DNA of 64,000 nucleotides from Paenibacillus sp. HWE-109 (GTDB lineage: Bacteria; Bacillota; Bacilli; Paenibacillales; NBRC-103111): NCBI RefSeq assembly GCF_022163125.1, contig NZ_CP091881.1, positions 4,030,001-4,094,000 of the forward strand, given 5' to 3'. The translations under genes were made by a program, and so were the position numbers. The stretch's first letter is position 1. The number at the start of each line of letters is the position of its first letter. Under the pieces are notes generated by a model. That model was not told the origin of the DNA. It worked only from the letters and a program-made list of their open reading frames with translations, and did no database searches. This document shows positions 34,039 to 43,143 of this stretch, in pieces.

Positions 34039-34944
34039 TCAACTTCCCTTCTGTTTGTTCACCCCTGCTTCAGAGGGCATGCGAACTGCACTTTCGAGCA
34101 CTGGCACCCGATGAAGAGCGATGGTCGTCTTCTCAACATCTTTCTCTTGCGGCAGAAGGAGAACGCCTATTGTTCCCGAGTTCATATCGAGCTTGGCCAT
34201 AGGTCTGAGCGAAGGCTCACCCTCATCTCGGTACACGCCAAACAAGGTGGAAATGTCATGCAGAATGGCTTGTCTTTGACCAAGGTTAGCCAAGGTAACC
34301 CGGGCGTTGCGGTTCTTGGGCTTGACGAGAAAGCCAAGTCCATGCTCAGCTATTTTGGTCCGACTGTCCTGCAAGCCAACGTTCATGATGTAAATATGAC
34401 CAACGAATAAATCCGGTCCGTCCATACGAAGGGGAACCGCTTCAATATCAGCTATAGAACCCAGTTTGTTACCTGATTTGAAATAATTAGCAATAAATAT
34501 TGAAAGTATACCTGCTGCAATCCCCCAATACCACGCGAACAATATACAAAATAAAGAGGCAAGAAACGCCGAGAGAATGACCAAATAATTTCTCCCTTCG
34601 AACACCATCGCAATACCTTCAATATACGCTGCGCCTCTAGGAACCAACTCTAACTCGTCAATTTTCGTTAAACTTTGCCTCTCCATATTACGAACATCGC
34701 GGAATTGCTGAGCGGCAAGCGATAGGAAAGTCACCGCTGTATAATTCTTATCCAGCAGTGCAGGTACTGCTACAGCCCCCAAGCCGGCTGCGATAACCCC
34801 TAGGGAAATATGAATGATTTTGCCATGTGGGTAGGTGGGATACTGCCGATAATCCGTTCTGAGCATATTCAGACGCGTCACAACGCCAAAGACAACGCCG
34901 ACAACAATACCAATCGTATAACGATGAGAGTAGAACCAATCCAT
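34039..34944 (-). CDS. YIEGIA family membrane protein (YphB/SeaA-like)
   Basis: 301 aa. The name-giving motif is at about 107-112 (AAYIEGIAMVF). There are about four membrane segments in the first half (residues 8-25, 45-65, 120-150), then a cytosolic C-terminal domain. In B. subtilis the equivalent gene (yphB, seaA) lies in the same place and acts early in spore envelope assembly. The last base of yphA is directly followed by its start. Confidence 0.8.
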   Translation of the reverse strand: MDWFYSHRYTIGIVVGVVFGVVTRLNMLRTDYRQYPTYPHGKIIHISLGVIAAGLGAVAVPALLDKNYTAVTFLSLAAQQFRDVRNMERQSLTKIDELELVPRGAAYIEGIAMVFEGRNYLVILSAFLASLFCILFAWYWGIAAGILSIFIANYFKSGNKLGSIADIEAVPLRMDGPDLFVGHIYIMNVGLQDSRTKIAEHGLGFLVKPKNRNARVTLANLGQRQAILHDISTLFGVYRDEGEPSLRPMAKLDMNSGTIGVLLLPQEKDVEKTTIALHRVPVLESAVRMPSEAGVNKQKGS

Positions 34945-35574
34945 TTACTTTCTCCAGCCTCCCTTTCGATCCATCCAGCTTTTAAGCACGTTCCGGCAGC
35001 CTTGATAGGTCGCTTGCAAGATAATTGTCACGGTGCGAGCAGCGAAAACAGACAGCCACCACTGATCTTGAAACGCAGCGTTCCCCAAGTGATGCAGGCC
35101 ATTGACGGGGTGTATGCTGGCTTGATACACATCGCCTAGCAAGTAGCCAATGGACAACGCAGCAATCTGCTCACTGGCTTTACGCTGCAAAATAACGACA
35201 ACCAACGCGAGCAATAAAGCAACATCCCATTGCGAATTGCGTACGATGAGGATCGGATCCATTTCCAGCAGCTGATGCATTAAAAAGTGAAAGGAGCCCA
35301 GCAGAAGACCGATGGAAAGCAAATGAAGTTTATGGATGAAACCTTGTGTCACATAGAGGATACCGAGGCAAATAAGTACGAGTTCCGCGTATACAAGCTG
35401 CACATGAACGTGCCCGATAGTTATGGCTACTCTGGATAATACGAGCCAAGAGGCAAAAAAAAGAAGCATGCCTTTGTGCGATATACTTCTGACGTACACA
35501 TCCTTCCATCCACTGGCGAATAAAATCATCGTGATGCAAAGGAGAATAAGCGACAAATAACCGGAGTTCATCAT
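34945..35574 (-). CDS. yphA: YphA-like membrane protein
   Basis: 209 aa with about seven or eight hydrophobic segments and short loops, and no known enzymatic motif. The location between fni and the YIEGIA gene matches B. subtilis yphA. The small basic tail ends DRKGGWRK. A role with YIEGIA in the spore envelope is possible but only by association. Confidence 0.7.
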   Translation of the reverse strand: MMNSGYLSLILLCITMILFASGWKDVYVRSISHKGMLLFFASWLVLSRVAITIGHVHVQLVYAELVLICLGILYVTQGFIHKLHLLSIGLLLGSFHFLMHQLLEMDPILIVRNSQWDVALLLALVVVILQRKASEQIAALSIGYLLGDVYQASIHPVNGLHHLGNAAFQDQWWLSVFAARTVTIILQATYQGCRNVLKSWMDRKGGWRK

Positions 35575-35717
35575 CTAACCACCCTAAGAGGCAACGCGGG
35601 TCAATGACTTTTGTCACTAACCTGCCTTGCGGATCAATCAGGCCCCCACTCCACTGGAGAAGAAGCACTGGCTAATCCTTAGTATGGCAAAATTTCGATT
35701 ATTTACTCCGGTTGGCT

Positions 35718-36758
35718 TTATCTAGCATATGAAGTTATGTCGATCCCTCTAGCACGGCACCACTCTGCCGTCTCACCCATAATGACTAGCGGGTTATGTC
35801 CCAGTGCTTGTATTGTGTTCTTGCCTAATGCTGTCATAATTAGTATAAGTCCTTGATGAAGCTCGTCTGCAAAATGGTGCAGCGCGTCCACGCCTTCGCT
35901 GCGCAGTACCTTCAAGAAAGCGCCGGCCATCCCTACGGCCGATGCGCCTAAGGCAAGCGCTTTGGCTGCCTCCAATGCGTTCGTAATCCCGCCAGAGGCG
36001 ATAACGGAGCCTCTGTCATACACCGACAGCGCCTCCAGGAGCGCAATGCTTGTCGGCGTGCCCCAATCGTTCAGCCATTCCATCGCGGCTGGACGTCTGG
36101 CATTCTCAATAGCGGCGAAATTCGTGCCGCCTGAACCTCCAACATCCAGCACACGGACGCCGATGTTCTGCAGCTGTGCGGCGTTGTCTCTGAGGATGCC
36201 GAAGCCGACTTCTTTCACGATGACCGGCACAGGCACATGCCGGACGATCGATTCAATGCGGCTCAACATGCCGACAAAGCTGCGGTCTCCTTCCGGCATG
36301 ATGAGTTCCTGCATCACGTTCAAATGAATTTGAAGCGCATTAGCTTCAATCATATCAACAGCGCGGAGTGCTTGTTCGACGGACGCTTCGCTGCCCAAAT
36401 TGGCAAATACAACACCATTCGGGTTCTCCCGTCGGACAACTTGGTAACTCGATGCGACTTCGCTGTTTTTGATAGCTGACATTTGAGAGCCGACAGCCAT
36501 CGCCATTCCCTTCTCTCTTGCCATAATCGCCAGCTCGCGATTAATACTTTCTGTTTCCTGAGCGCCACCCGTCATTGCATTAATTAAAATCGGCGAACTC
36601 ATAATGAGATCGCCGATTGTGGTAGTTAATGCAATATGATCCGTCGAAGTCTCAGGCAGACAGTTATGCACAAGCTTGATATCGGACAGACCCTGCTGCC
36701 GTGATTGACCAAGCTCCAGCGCGTAATGGACATGCTCCATTTTGCGTGAAATGCGCAT
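35718..36758 (-). CDS. fni: Isopentenyl-diphosphate delta-isomerase, type 2
   Basis: 346-aa FMN-dependent TIM barrel that interconverts IPP and DMAPP. Motifs include the N-terminal RKMEHVHYALEL, INAMTGGAQETESIN (about 60-74), IHLNVMQELIMPEGDRSF (about 144-161, with the Gln near the active site) and VDVGGSGGTNFA-type FMN loop (LDVGGSGGTNFA, about 206). It supplies isoprenoid precursors, including for HepS/HepT. The ATG follows GGGGG. Confidence 0.93.
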   Translation of the reverse strand: MRISRKMEHVHYALELGQSRQQGLSDIKLVHNCLPETSTDHIALTTTIGDLIMSSPILINAMTGGAQETESINRELAIMAREKGMAMAVGSQMSAIKNSEVASSYQVVRRENPNGVVFANLGSEASVEQALRAVDMIEANALQIHLNVMQELIMPEGDRSFVGMLSRIESIVRHVPVPVIVKEVGFGILRDNAAQLQNIGVRVLDVGGSGGTNFAAIENARRPAAMEWLNDWGTPTSIALLEALSVYDRGSVIASGGITNALEAAKALALGASAVGMAGAFLKVLRSEGVDALHHFADELHQGLILIMTALGKNTIQALGHNPLVIMGETAEWCRARGIDITSYAR

Positions 36759-36791
36759 TCTGATGGTCCCCCTAAGAAATATGGATTTTAT

Positions 36792-38111
36792 TTATTTTTT
36801 GAATTTCGCCAGTTTGTCGCCAAAGCGCTCGCCAAGTGTCATGGACAGACCTTGGTTGCTCAAGGACACGTTCTCATTGCCAGCGATTTCTTTTTGGTGG
36901 CTTGCACTGTTTCCACGATCACGATCGCCGCGTGGTTGTCTTTCTCTGTCTGGTTTGCCAGCGGATGGAGCCGCTGCGCCAGCCGGAGCTTCCGGAGCAT
37001 CTTCGGTTTCTTTGATACTCAGGCTAACACGTTTCTCAGCTGTGCTGATTTCCAAGATTTTCACTTGCACTTCTTGGCCTTCTTTCAACACTTCATGAGG
37101 CGTGCCGATATGACGGTGCGCAATTTGGGAAATATGCACGAGACCTTCTACACCAGGAGCTACTTCAACGAATGCGCCAAATGCTGCAAGACGTTTAACT
37201 GTTCCTGTAACGATATCACCCGCTTTGAAATCACGCTCAACATTGGACCAAGGGCCATCTTGTGTCGCTTTGATGCTCAAGCTGATTTTATCATTGGAAG
37301 GATCCAATTTAAGAATTTGCACCTTAACTTTGTCGCCTTCTTTTACAACATCAGAAGCTTGTTCTACATGCTGCCAAGCTAGCTCAGAGATATGAACCAA
37401 GCCGTCGATGCCACCGATATCAACGAAAGCGCCGAATTGTGTCAAACGTTGAACTGTACCGTCCAAAACTTGACCAACTTGAAGTCCTTCGATGATTTTC
37501 TTTTTGTTGACTTCGAATTCTTCATCCAATACGTCTTTTTGGGACAGGATGACTTTGTTTTTCTCGCGATCAATTTCTTTCACACGCAGACGCAAAGTGC
37601 GGCCTTTGTAGGAAGAGAAATCTTCAACGAATTGACGTTCAACCATGGAAGCTGGCACGAATCCGCGTACGCCGATATCAACAACAAGTCCGCCTTTTAC
37701 AACTTCAGCAACCGTTGCTTCGATGATCTCTTTGCTGTCTAGTTGACCTTGCAAAGTTTCCCAAGCTTTTTCGTTATCTACAACGCGTTTGGACAAGACA
37801 AGCGTTTCTTTGGCATCGTTGATGGAAACGATTTTCAGTTCCACTTCTTGGCCTAATTGAACGGCTTGACCCGCATCATCCAAGCTAACGGAAGAAAGCT
37901 CTTTAACCGGGATTACACCATCGTATTTGTAACCGATATCCACGAAGGCTTGATCTGCGTCTACCTTAACGATTTTGCCTTTAACGGTAGCGCCTTTCTT
38001 AAGAACAGCAACATTGTTAAGTGCGTGCTCTGCTTCTGCTTGCGATACGGCTGTTTCTTGTGTTTCTTGAACTTCTTGGGTTTGATCTTCAACTTTTACT
38101 TCATCTGACAT
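36792..38111 (-). CDS. ypfD: Ribosomal protein S1 homologue with four S1 domains
   Basis: 439 aa. Four S1 RNA-binding repeats begin about residues 37, 122, 207 and 293; repeats three and four carry the classic FGAFVDIGGIDGLVHISEL and FGAFVEVAPGVEGLVHISQI. The C-terminus is low complexity and charged (RERQPRGDRDRGN). The acidic, Gln/Glu-rich N-terminus (EDQTQEVQETQETAVSQAEA) is also poorly ordered. It is shorter than proteobacterial six-domain S1 and equivalent to B. subtilis YpfD. GGAGGG precedes the ATG. Confidence 0.92.
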   Translation of the reverse strand: MSDEVKVEDQTQEVQETQETAVSQAEAEHALNNVAVLKKGATVKGKIVKVDADQAFVDIGYKYDGVIPVKELSSVSLDDAGQAVQLGQEVELKIVSINDAKETLVLSKRVVDNEKAWETLQGQLDSKEIIEATVAEVVKGGLVVDIGVRGFVPASMVERQFVEDFSSYKGRTLRLRVKEIDREKNKVILSQKDVLDEEFEVNKKKIIEGLQVGQVLDGTVQRLTQFGAFVDIGGIDGLVHISELAWQHVEQASDVVKEGDKVKVQILKLDPSNDKISLSIKATQDGPWSNVERDFKAGDIVTGTVKRLAAFGAFVEVAPGVEGLVHISQIAHRHIGTPHEVLKEGQEVQVKILEISTAEKRVSLSIKETEDAPEAPAGAAAPSAGKPDRERQPRGDRDRGNSASHQKEIAGNENVSLSNQGLSMTLGERFGDKLAKFKK

Positions 38112-38255
38112 GGGATTACCCTCCTCTAATTACAACCAACAATAAATAATTTATAAGTCACAAAGCAGGATACAAGCTTCTACTCTGTTTCAAACAACAA
38201 TAACTTCCATTCGCATAAAGATAGTATAATTCCAAGCTTTCGATTCCATACATCC

Positions 38256-38840
38256 TCATTTACCTTTGCTATAAGCGGTATGTAACCGGCGAATTTCCTT
38301 CATAATTGCTTCAGTTGCCAGCTCCAAGTCTTCCGAGCTGCCACCTGCATAAGCGCTTAAATCAAGCGGCTTTCCATAGACGATCGTCATACGGCGAAAT
38401 ATCGAATACGTGCCAATAATCGCAACAGGTACGACGGCTGCCCCAGATTTCAGTGCAAGACTGGCTGCGCCCTTCTTGCCCATCCCGCCGGCATTGTTCC
38501 TTGAACCTTCCGGAAACACGCCAAGCATGTTGCCGTCACGCAGCAATTGAACCGCTAGCCGAATGGAGTCTCTGCTGACGCCTCCGCGTTTGACGGGGAA
38601 AGCACCGACTCTGGAAATAATGGGGCCGAGCACAGGGATATCAAACAGTTCTGCCTTGGCCATGAAATGCACCATTCGTTTAAGCGGAGTCCCTAACAAG
38701 GGAGGATCCAATAAACTCGTATGATTCCCACAGAGCACTACGGCTCCATCTGAAGGCACGTTGTCCATGCCGATAGCTCGCAAGCGGAAAAATACTGTAA
38801 ACATAAAACGAAATAAGGCCCTGCCGATGCGATACAGCAT
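38256..38840 (-). CDS. plsC: 1-acyl-sn-glycerol-3-phosphate acyltransferase
   Basis: 194 aa. It adds the second acyl chain to lysophosphatidate. NHTSLLDPP (about 39-47) is the HX4D catalytic box and FPEGSRN (about 108-114) the substrate-binding motif; an N-terminal hydrophobic stretch (RFMFTVFFRLRAI) anchors it. The ATG at 38840 is one base beyond the cmk stop, with GGAGGT inside the cmk end. Co-transcribed with cmk. Confidence 0.93.
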   Translation of the reverse strand: MLYRIGRALFRFMFTVFFRLRAIGMDNVPSDGAVVLCGNHTSLLDPPLLGTPLKRMVHFMAKAELFDIPVLGPIISRVGAFPVKRGGVSRDSIRLAVQLLRDGNMLGVFPEGSRNNAGGMGKKGAASLALKSGAAVVPVAIIGTYSIFRRMTIVYGKPLDLSAYAGGSSEDLELATEAIMKEIRRLHTAYSKGK

Positions 38841-38841
38841 C

Positions 38842-39525
38842 TTATTTGCCACCTCCGACTTTGTCTTTGCAAAGTCCAAGTATTTCGTCGACTACTTCCT
38901 CAATGGTCATCGAGGTGCTATCCATTAGCACAGCATCGTGAGCGCGCCTGAGGGGGGATATCTCTCTGTCTTGGTCCAACTGATCGCGTCTGGCGATATC
39001 TTGTTCCAATTCAGACAGAGTCAACGTGCATGTTCCGCTGTTTTGCATTTCTTTAAAACGGCGTTCAGCTCGTTCCTCCACGCTGGCTGTCAGAAATACT
39101 TTGATTTCTGCATCCGGCATCACATGTGTACCAATATCACGACCATCCATGACAACACCTTTGGAAATAGCCATTTGCTTCTGAAGCATAACAAGCAGCT
39201 GACGTACAGCTCCATAGCTTGCGATTTGGGAAACATGATCCGTAATGGCAATCGTGCGAATTTCTTTGGTCACATCGACACCGTCTACGAACACTTGCTG
39301 TCCTTCTTCGCGAGGAATAAGCTCAATCTGCATGCGATTCGCCAAAGCAGCTACTTCATTTTCTTGATCAGGTCGCAGCCCTTCGTGCTGTACTTTCCAC
39401 GTTACTGCTCGATACATGGCTCCTGTATCCACGTAAACGAATCCCAAAGCTCCGGCTACTAACCGTGCAATGGTACTTTTACCGGCTCCAGCAGGACCAT
39501 CTATGGCAATATTGAACTTTTCCAA
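38842..39525 (-). CDS. cmk: Cytidylate kinase
   Basis: 227 aa. It phosphorylates CMP/dCMP. The P-loop is IDGPAGAGKSTIAR (about 7-20). MDGRDIGTHVMPDAEIKVFL (about 126-145) and the ISPLRRAHDAVLMDSTSMTI segment (about 187-206) are family signatures. The TTG start follows GGGAGG by 9 nt. cmk-plsC-ypfD order is typical of Bacillales. Confidence 0.95.
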   Translation of the reverse strand: MEKFNIAIDGPAGAGKSTIARLVAGALGFVYVDTGAMYRAVTWKVQHEGLRPDQENEVAALANRMQIELIPREEGQQVFVDGVDVTKEIRTIAITDHVSQIASYGAVRQLLVMLQKQMAISKGVVMDGRDIGTHVMPDAEIKVFLTASVEERAERRFKEMQNSGTCTLTLSELEQDIARRDQLDQDREISPLRRAHDAVLMDSTSMTIEEVVDEILGLCKDKVGGGK

Positions 39526-39567
39526 GCTGCTGTTCCTCCCAACAATCCTTTACAGTACCTTACGAAC

Positions 39568-39590
39568 AAAAAAGCAGGCACTGCCTGCTA
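39568..39590 (-). terminator. Terminator after the YpfB-like gene
   Basis: AGCAGGC-AGT-GCCTGCT stem followed by T6 on the minus strand, between the ypfB-like stop and cmk. Confidence 0.85.
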
Positions 39591-39664
39591 ATTAAATCAA
39601 ATTATACCACACTAAAATGGCATATGCAAAACTTGGACGCATACGAAGTGGCATTTCAAGGTAT

Positions 39665-39889
39665 TTAGGAGCGTTCACCCTGATCATTTTGAGGTAAAAT
39701 ATAGGGCTTTCCTTCTAATGGTTCCACCCTTGTAAAATGCTTGCGTACGTAGGGAATTTGCAGTAAAGCTTGCGCGCAAATCAGCAAAATGAAAAATACG
39801 AGCGTTGTCCGAATAATCACTTTCTCTATTTTGGCAGAGAAGAGAATAAACAGCTGCTCGTATGATTGCTTTTCCTGACCGGAAGACAT
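39665..39889 (-). CDS. ypfB: YpfB-like (DUF5359) small membrane protein
   Basis: 74 aa with one membrane segment (TTLVFFILLICAQALL, about 30-46) and a hydrophilic C-terminus. Position between ypfA and cmk and size match B. subtilis YpfB. AGGTG lies 9 nt before the ATG at 39889, so longer frames are rejected. Function unknown. Confidence 0.7.
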   Translation of the reverse strand: MSSGQEKQSYEQLFILFSAKIEKVIIRTTLVFFILLICAQALLQIPYVRKHFTRVEPLEGKPYILPQNDQGERS

Positions 39890-39961
39890 AGGACCCATCA
39901 CCTGCTTGCATTGGCATATTGTCTGGTAGTATGCCCATGCAACCGTTATCTCATGCATGCG

Positions 39962-40615
39962 TTATCTTTTGCGGAAATCCATTTGTCGTTCGAAACAGAA
40001 GCGAATTAGCTTTTGGCGCTCTCGATCGGCGATATCAACGAACCTCACCATGGCCAGCTGTTTGCCTGAGTCCAGTTGCTTAACCCGCACGATTTCACCG
40101 CTAAAAGGAATATGCTCAATGCTTCCATTCTTAAATGGAGCAAGAATCCAGCAGGAAATCGCCATGTTCATACCGACGGGAACTTGTCCATCACAAATAA
40201 AGGAAATGCCTCCCCCGCTTACGTCCTCGGTGACACCGATAAATTGAATTTGATCGGATAGCTTCACTGCAATTTCCAGTTCAGCCAGCACGCGCAGGAA
40301 ATTTCTGCGTTGTATTTGCGTAATTGATTCCAAAGCCGGTTTACGCAGCTCAACCAAACGAATGACATCTTCCGTGTAGCCGATGACAGAAGTCGTGAAA
40401 TAATGTTTCACGCCGCCTTCGCCTAAGAAAAATGTGCTTAATTCATCGCCCTGATACAACTTTTTGAGGCGTCCTGTTTTCTCATTCAACGGAATCTCTA
40501 TGACAAGCGCAGTATCCGTTACATCAGCAATTCTGGCTTTGTATTCGATTCGGGACTCTTCATCATCAATACTGTTCATGTTCATATGTAAAATCTGGTT
40601 AACCTTAGGAAGCAA
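39962..40615 (-). CDS. ypfA: PilZ-domain flagellar brake protein (YpfA/MotI-like)
   Basis: 217 aa, the same length as B. subtilis YpfA (MotI). The N-terminal YcgR-like domain (about 1-95) is followed by a C-terminal PilZ domain with the c-di-GMP signatures QRRNFLRV (RxxxR, about 101-108) and DVSGGGISF (DxSxxG, about 137). By homology it would bind c-di-GMP and slow the flagellar motor. The TTG at 40615 has GGAGGT 7 nt upstream. Confidence 0.88.
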   Translation of the reverse strand: MLPKVNQILHMNMNSIDDEESRIEYKARIADVTDTALVIEIPLNEKTGRLKKLYQGDELSTFFLGEGGVKHYFTTSVIGYTEDVIRLVELRKPALESITQIQRRNFLRVLAELEIAVKLSDQIQFIGVTEDVSGGGISFICDGQVPVGMNMAISCWILAPFKNGSIEHIPFSGEIVRVKQLDSGKQLAMVRFVDIADRERQKLIRFCFERQMDFRKR

Positions 40616-40676
40616 TTTCTGCACCTCCGCGACATAATATGACACAATTATACCACGACCTGATCTTTTGAATAGC

Positions 40677-40709
40677 AAAAAAAGAAGCAAGGTGCTGAAC
40701 CCGCTTCTC
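40677..40709 (-). terminator. Terminator after ypeB
   Basis: AGAAGC...GCTTCT stem with a 14-nt loop, then T7 on the minus strand, just past the ypeB stop. Confidence 0.7.
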
Positions 40710-40716
40710 TTCGCAC

Positions 40717-42090
40717 TTATTTGGCTGCGTTGGCAGCAGCTTCTGCTTGTTCTGGACGAATCGTTTCAATCTTCTCTTCCGAGCCAGAATCGGCATTGAT
40801 ATACAATCGGTAAATATTATTGTTCATCGTGCCGATGAACTCATGACAAAGCACTTCCTCATCCAGATCATTCTTTATAACCGCCAATGACTCGCTTGTT
40901 ACTTTCAAATTAGGGCTCAGTTGTTTGCGCGCTTCAGCAGCGGCAATTTTCGGTTGACCTAACTGACGCGGCTTCTGGCCATAAATATAATCTGTTGCCT
41001 GAATCCCTGTCACTTCAAGCGTATCCAACGCGACTTTCACACTAATTTGCTGGGGATAAATTGTGATATCCTTCTCCCGCTTGGCAAAGATAATATTGGC
41101 GATATTCTGATATTGATCGTAACTAACGGCACTCATGTCTTTATATTCATGCTGATCCAAAAATTCATTGGCAATATCTCGCGCTTGCCTCAAATCAAAT
41201 TTGGCCGATTGAACCATTCGCGGCTTCATAAAGTAAATGAGATGTCCGCCTTTTTTGGTGTAATCCAATTGGATATCATTCTCGCTTCCCTGACCACCCG
41301 GAACCACAACACTGAAGCTTTGATATTCCGGAGATTTCCCGCCATTCTCCACTACTTTCATCGCAGAAGTGTCGCTTAGTCCAAGGAATTGTGCGGCTTT
41401 CGGTTTGATTTCCTCCACTGTCATATCATTGCCAGAAAGCATTTTGACATTGTTCGTGGATAAAACCGATAAATTTCCGGGTCCCCAATTTAATTCTTCA
41501 TAGGCGCCCACTTTTTTATCTACCGTAGAAAACCCGTCAATAATCGCGTTATCATGGGTTTCCTTTTCAGATGCTAATGCCATCTCCACGTCCATCCAAC
41601 GCAGATTATTGGAAATTACCTTCGTTTGAACGTCTCTGATTTCCTTTGTAATCTCGGAGGAGTGATCATAAAGCGCCGTTAATGTTTTCAACTCATTTTC
41701 ATTCAGAGGCTGCTTCGTCATATCCCGAACAGACATTCGGTAAGAGAAATTAGCCATATTCGCCAAGAAATCCTCTGTTTTGTTAAATGGCAATAACGTC
41801 AACGGAAGCTGTGTAATGTCGCTTTGAGCCTGACTCGTCAGTCGCCAGACATTCACAAGTCCTTTGCGATACGACGGCTCTGAAGCGGAATTCACCGCCA
41901 GGGTGTTCCCCAATTCGGTATGCAGCTTATCCACATGGAACGAAAGATCATGGAAAGCACGCTGATATTGATTCTCTGCTTTAATCAAAATCGTATTCTT
42001 CTCCTGGTGTTCTAAGTACCCCCATACGGATGCGCCAATAAAGGCTAGCAAAAGGAATGGAAACATGACAATACTTAATCTTTTATACAC
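40717..42090 (-). CDS. ypeB: Germination protein YpeB
   Basis: 457 aa. An N-terminal membrane anchor (LSIVMFPFLLLAFIGASVWG) precedes a long helical segment (about 35-200) and C-terminal PepSY-like repeats. YpeB stabilises and localises the cortex-lytic enzyme SleB in the spore. In B. subtilis sleB lies immediately upstream; here the upstream neighbour is a small zinc-ribbon gene and sleB is not in the window. The GTG start has AAGGAG 7 nt upstream. Confidence 0.9.
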   Translation of the reverse strand: MYKRLSIVMFPFLLLAFIGASVWGYLEHQEKNTILIKAENQYQRAFHDLSFHVDKLHTELGNTLAVNSASEPSYRKGLVNVWRLTSQAQSDITQLPLTLLPFNKTEDFLANMANFSYRMSVRDMTKQPLNENELKTLTALYDHSSEITKEIRDVQTKVISNNLRWMDVEMALASEKETHDNAIIDGFSTVDKKVGAYEELNWGPGNLSVLSTNNVKMLSGNDMTVEEIKPKAAQFLGLSDTSAMKVVENGGKSPEYQSFSVVVPGGQGSENDIQLDYTKKGGHLIYFMKPRMVQSAKFDLRQARDIANEFLDQHEYKDMSAVSYDQYQNIANIIFAKREKDITIYPQQISVKVALDTLEVTGIQATDYIYGQKPRQLGQPKIAAAEARKQLSPNLKVTSESLAVIKNDLDEEVLCHEFIGTMNNNIYRLYINADSGSEEKIETIRPEQAEAAANAAK

Positions 42091-42164
42091 GCGATTACTC
42101 CTTTCATTCCCAAACTTGCGCTTAGTTTTTACGTGGAAAGTCAGGTTTATACAAGAATGACAAC

Positions 42165-42197
42165 AAAAAGAGGCCGATTCATAAAGAATGGCCCCTC
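42165..42197 (-). terminator. Terminator after the zinc-ribbon gene
   Basis: GAGG-GGCC-ATTC pairs with GAAT-cGGCC-TC around a short loop, followed by T5 on the minus strand. It separates that gene from ypeB. Confidence 0.75.
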
Positions 42198-42198
42198 G

Positions 42199-42354
42199 CT
42201 AATCTTCGGATTCAATTTCAAAATCATGCTCATTGCTGCATATGCATTGCCGGAATCCCGTTTCAATCTTCCCTTTATCTTTCTTGCCTTTAAGAACAAA
42301 TTTCTCGCCGCATTGTCGACAGCGTATCTTCACTTTCACTCTGGTTGTGGACAT
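42199..42354 (-). CDS. 51-aa zinc-ribbon-like protein
   Basis: Starts MSTTRVKVKIRCRQCGEKFV. One CRQC knuckle (about 12-15) and CIC (about 37-39) provide four cysteines, as in short zinc ribbons. It ends in an acidic tail (HDFEIESED). GGAGGG is 5 nt before the ATG at 42354. It lies downstream of prsW, with a terminator after it. Function unknown; RNA or protein binding is plausible for this type. Confidence 0.65.
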   Translation of the reverse strand: MSTTRVKVKIRCRQCGEKFVLKGKKDKGKIETGFRQCICSNEHDFEIESED

Positions 42355-42422
42355 GTATACCCTCCCGGTCGCCCCTGGTTTCTTCCAGGAATCGCCATCT
42401 ATACCGTCCATTATGACCCATT

Positions 42423-43118
42423 TTAACTCACTTTAATCTTGTCGTCTGACGTAACTACACGCAGAGGCGAGTGCGCGTTGGCGCGATCGACCCGCCAAAT
42501 CGTCCGAATCCAGAGAAAAGCCATCACTGGAATCATAATCCAAATCCAGTTCGATTTGAAAATGAGTAAAATATAATCGAACAATCCGTGCCAAAGAATT
42601 GGCAATAATAGCGAAAACCATAAATATTTTTGGGCTTTGTGCGGGACGAATTTCGCTTTCCCCATATAATAACCCATCATGACCCCGAATAAAGCGTGAC
42701 CGGATACAGGCAGTAAAGCTCGCATCATCAGAGCTGAGAATGACGTAGCATGAAGGAAAGCATAAATGATATTCTCGAGCGTAGCGTAACCTAAGCTCAC
42801 TGCCACCGCATAGACGATACCATCATACGGTTCATCGAACGCTTCATGCCGAAAGATCATGTGGTACAGGACGAACCATTTGAGGAACTCTTCAATGCCG
42901 CCTGAGAGGAAAAAGGCGGAGACGAATGTACCTTCTCCAACTTCCTTCATGAACGCATTTTGAAGCACCATCGTTGGGTACACAAGGAGAAAACCAAAAA
43001 TGAACATGCGAATGACCAGATGTATGGGTTCTGTTTCATATTTATCTTTTAAATAGAAATAAGTGAGTAACGAGAGACCTGGAGCTATAGCTGCCAGTAT
43101 GATCGGCAGAATTTGCAA
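42423..43118 (-). CDS. prsW: Intramembrane protease PrsW-like
   Basis: 231-aa polytopic membrane protein. GGIEEFLKWFVLYH carries the conserved Glu pair (about 73-86), VSGHALFGVMMGYY the first His (about 139) and WHGLFDY the second (about 174), the metal-dependent CPBP-like site. B. subtilis PrsW makes the first cut in RsiW to release sigma-W. The TTG at 43118 follows GGGGG by 9 nt. prsW precedes sleB-ypeB in B. subtilis. Confidence 0.88.
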   Translation of the reverse strand: MQILPIILAAIAPGLSLLTYFYLKDKYETEPIHLVIRMFIFGFLLVYPTMVLQNAFMKEVGEGTFVSAFFLSGGIEEFLKWFVLYHMIFRHEAFDEPYDGIVYAVAVSLGYATLENIIYAFLHATSFSALMMRALLPVSGHALFGVMMGYYMGKAKFVPHKAQKYLWFSLLLPILWHGLFDYILLIFKSNWIWIMIPVMAFLWIRTIWRVDRANAHSPLRVVTSDDKIKVS

Positions 43119-43143
43119 GATACAGTTCCCCCTTTTCTGTGAA

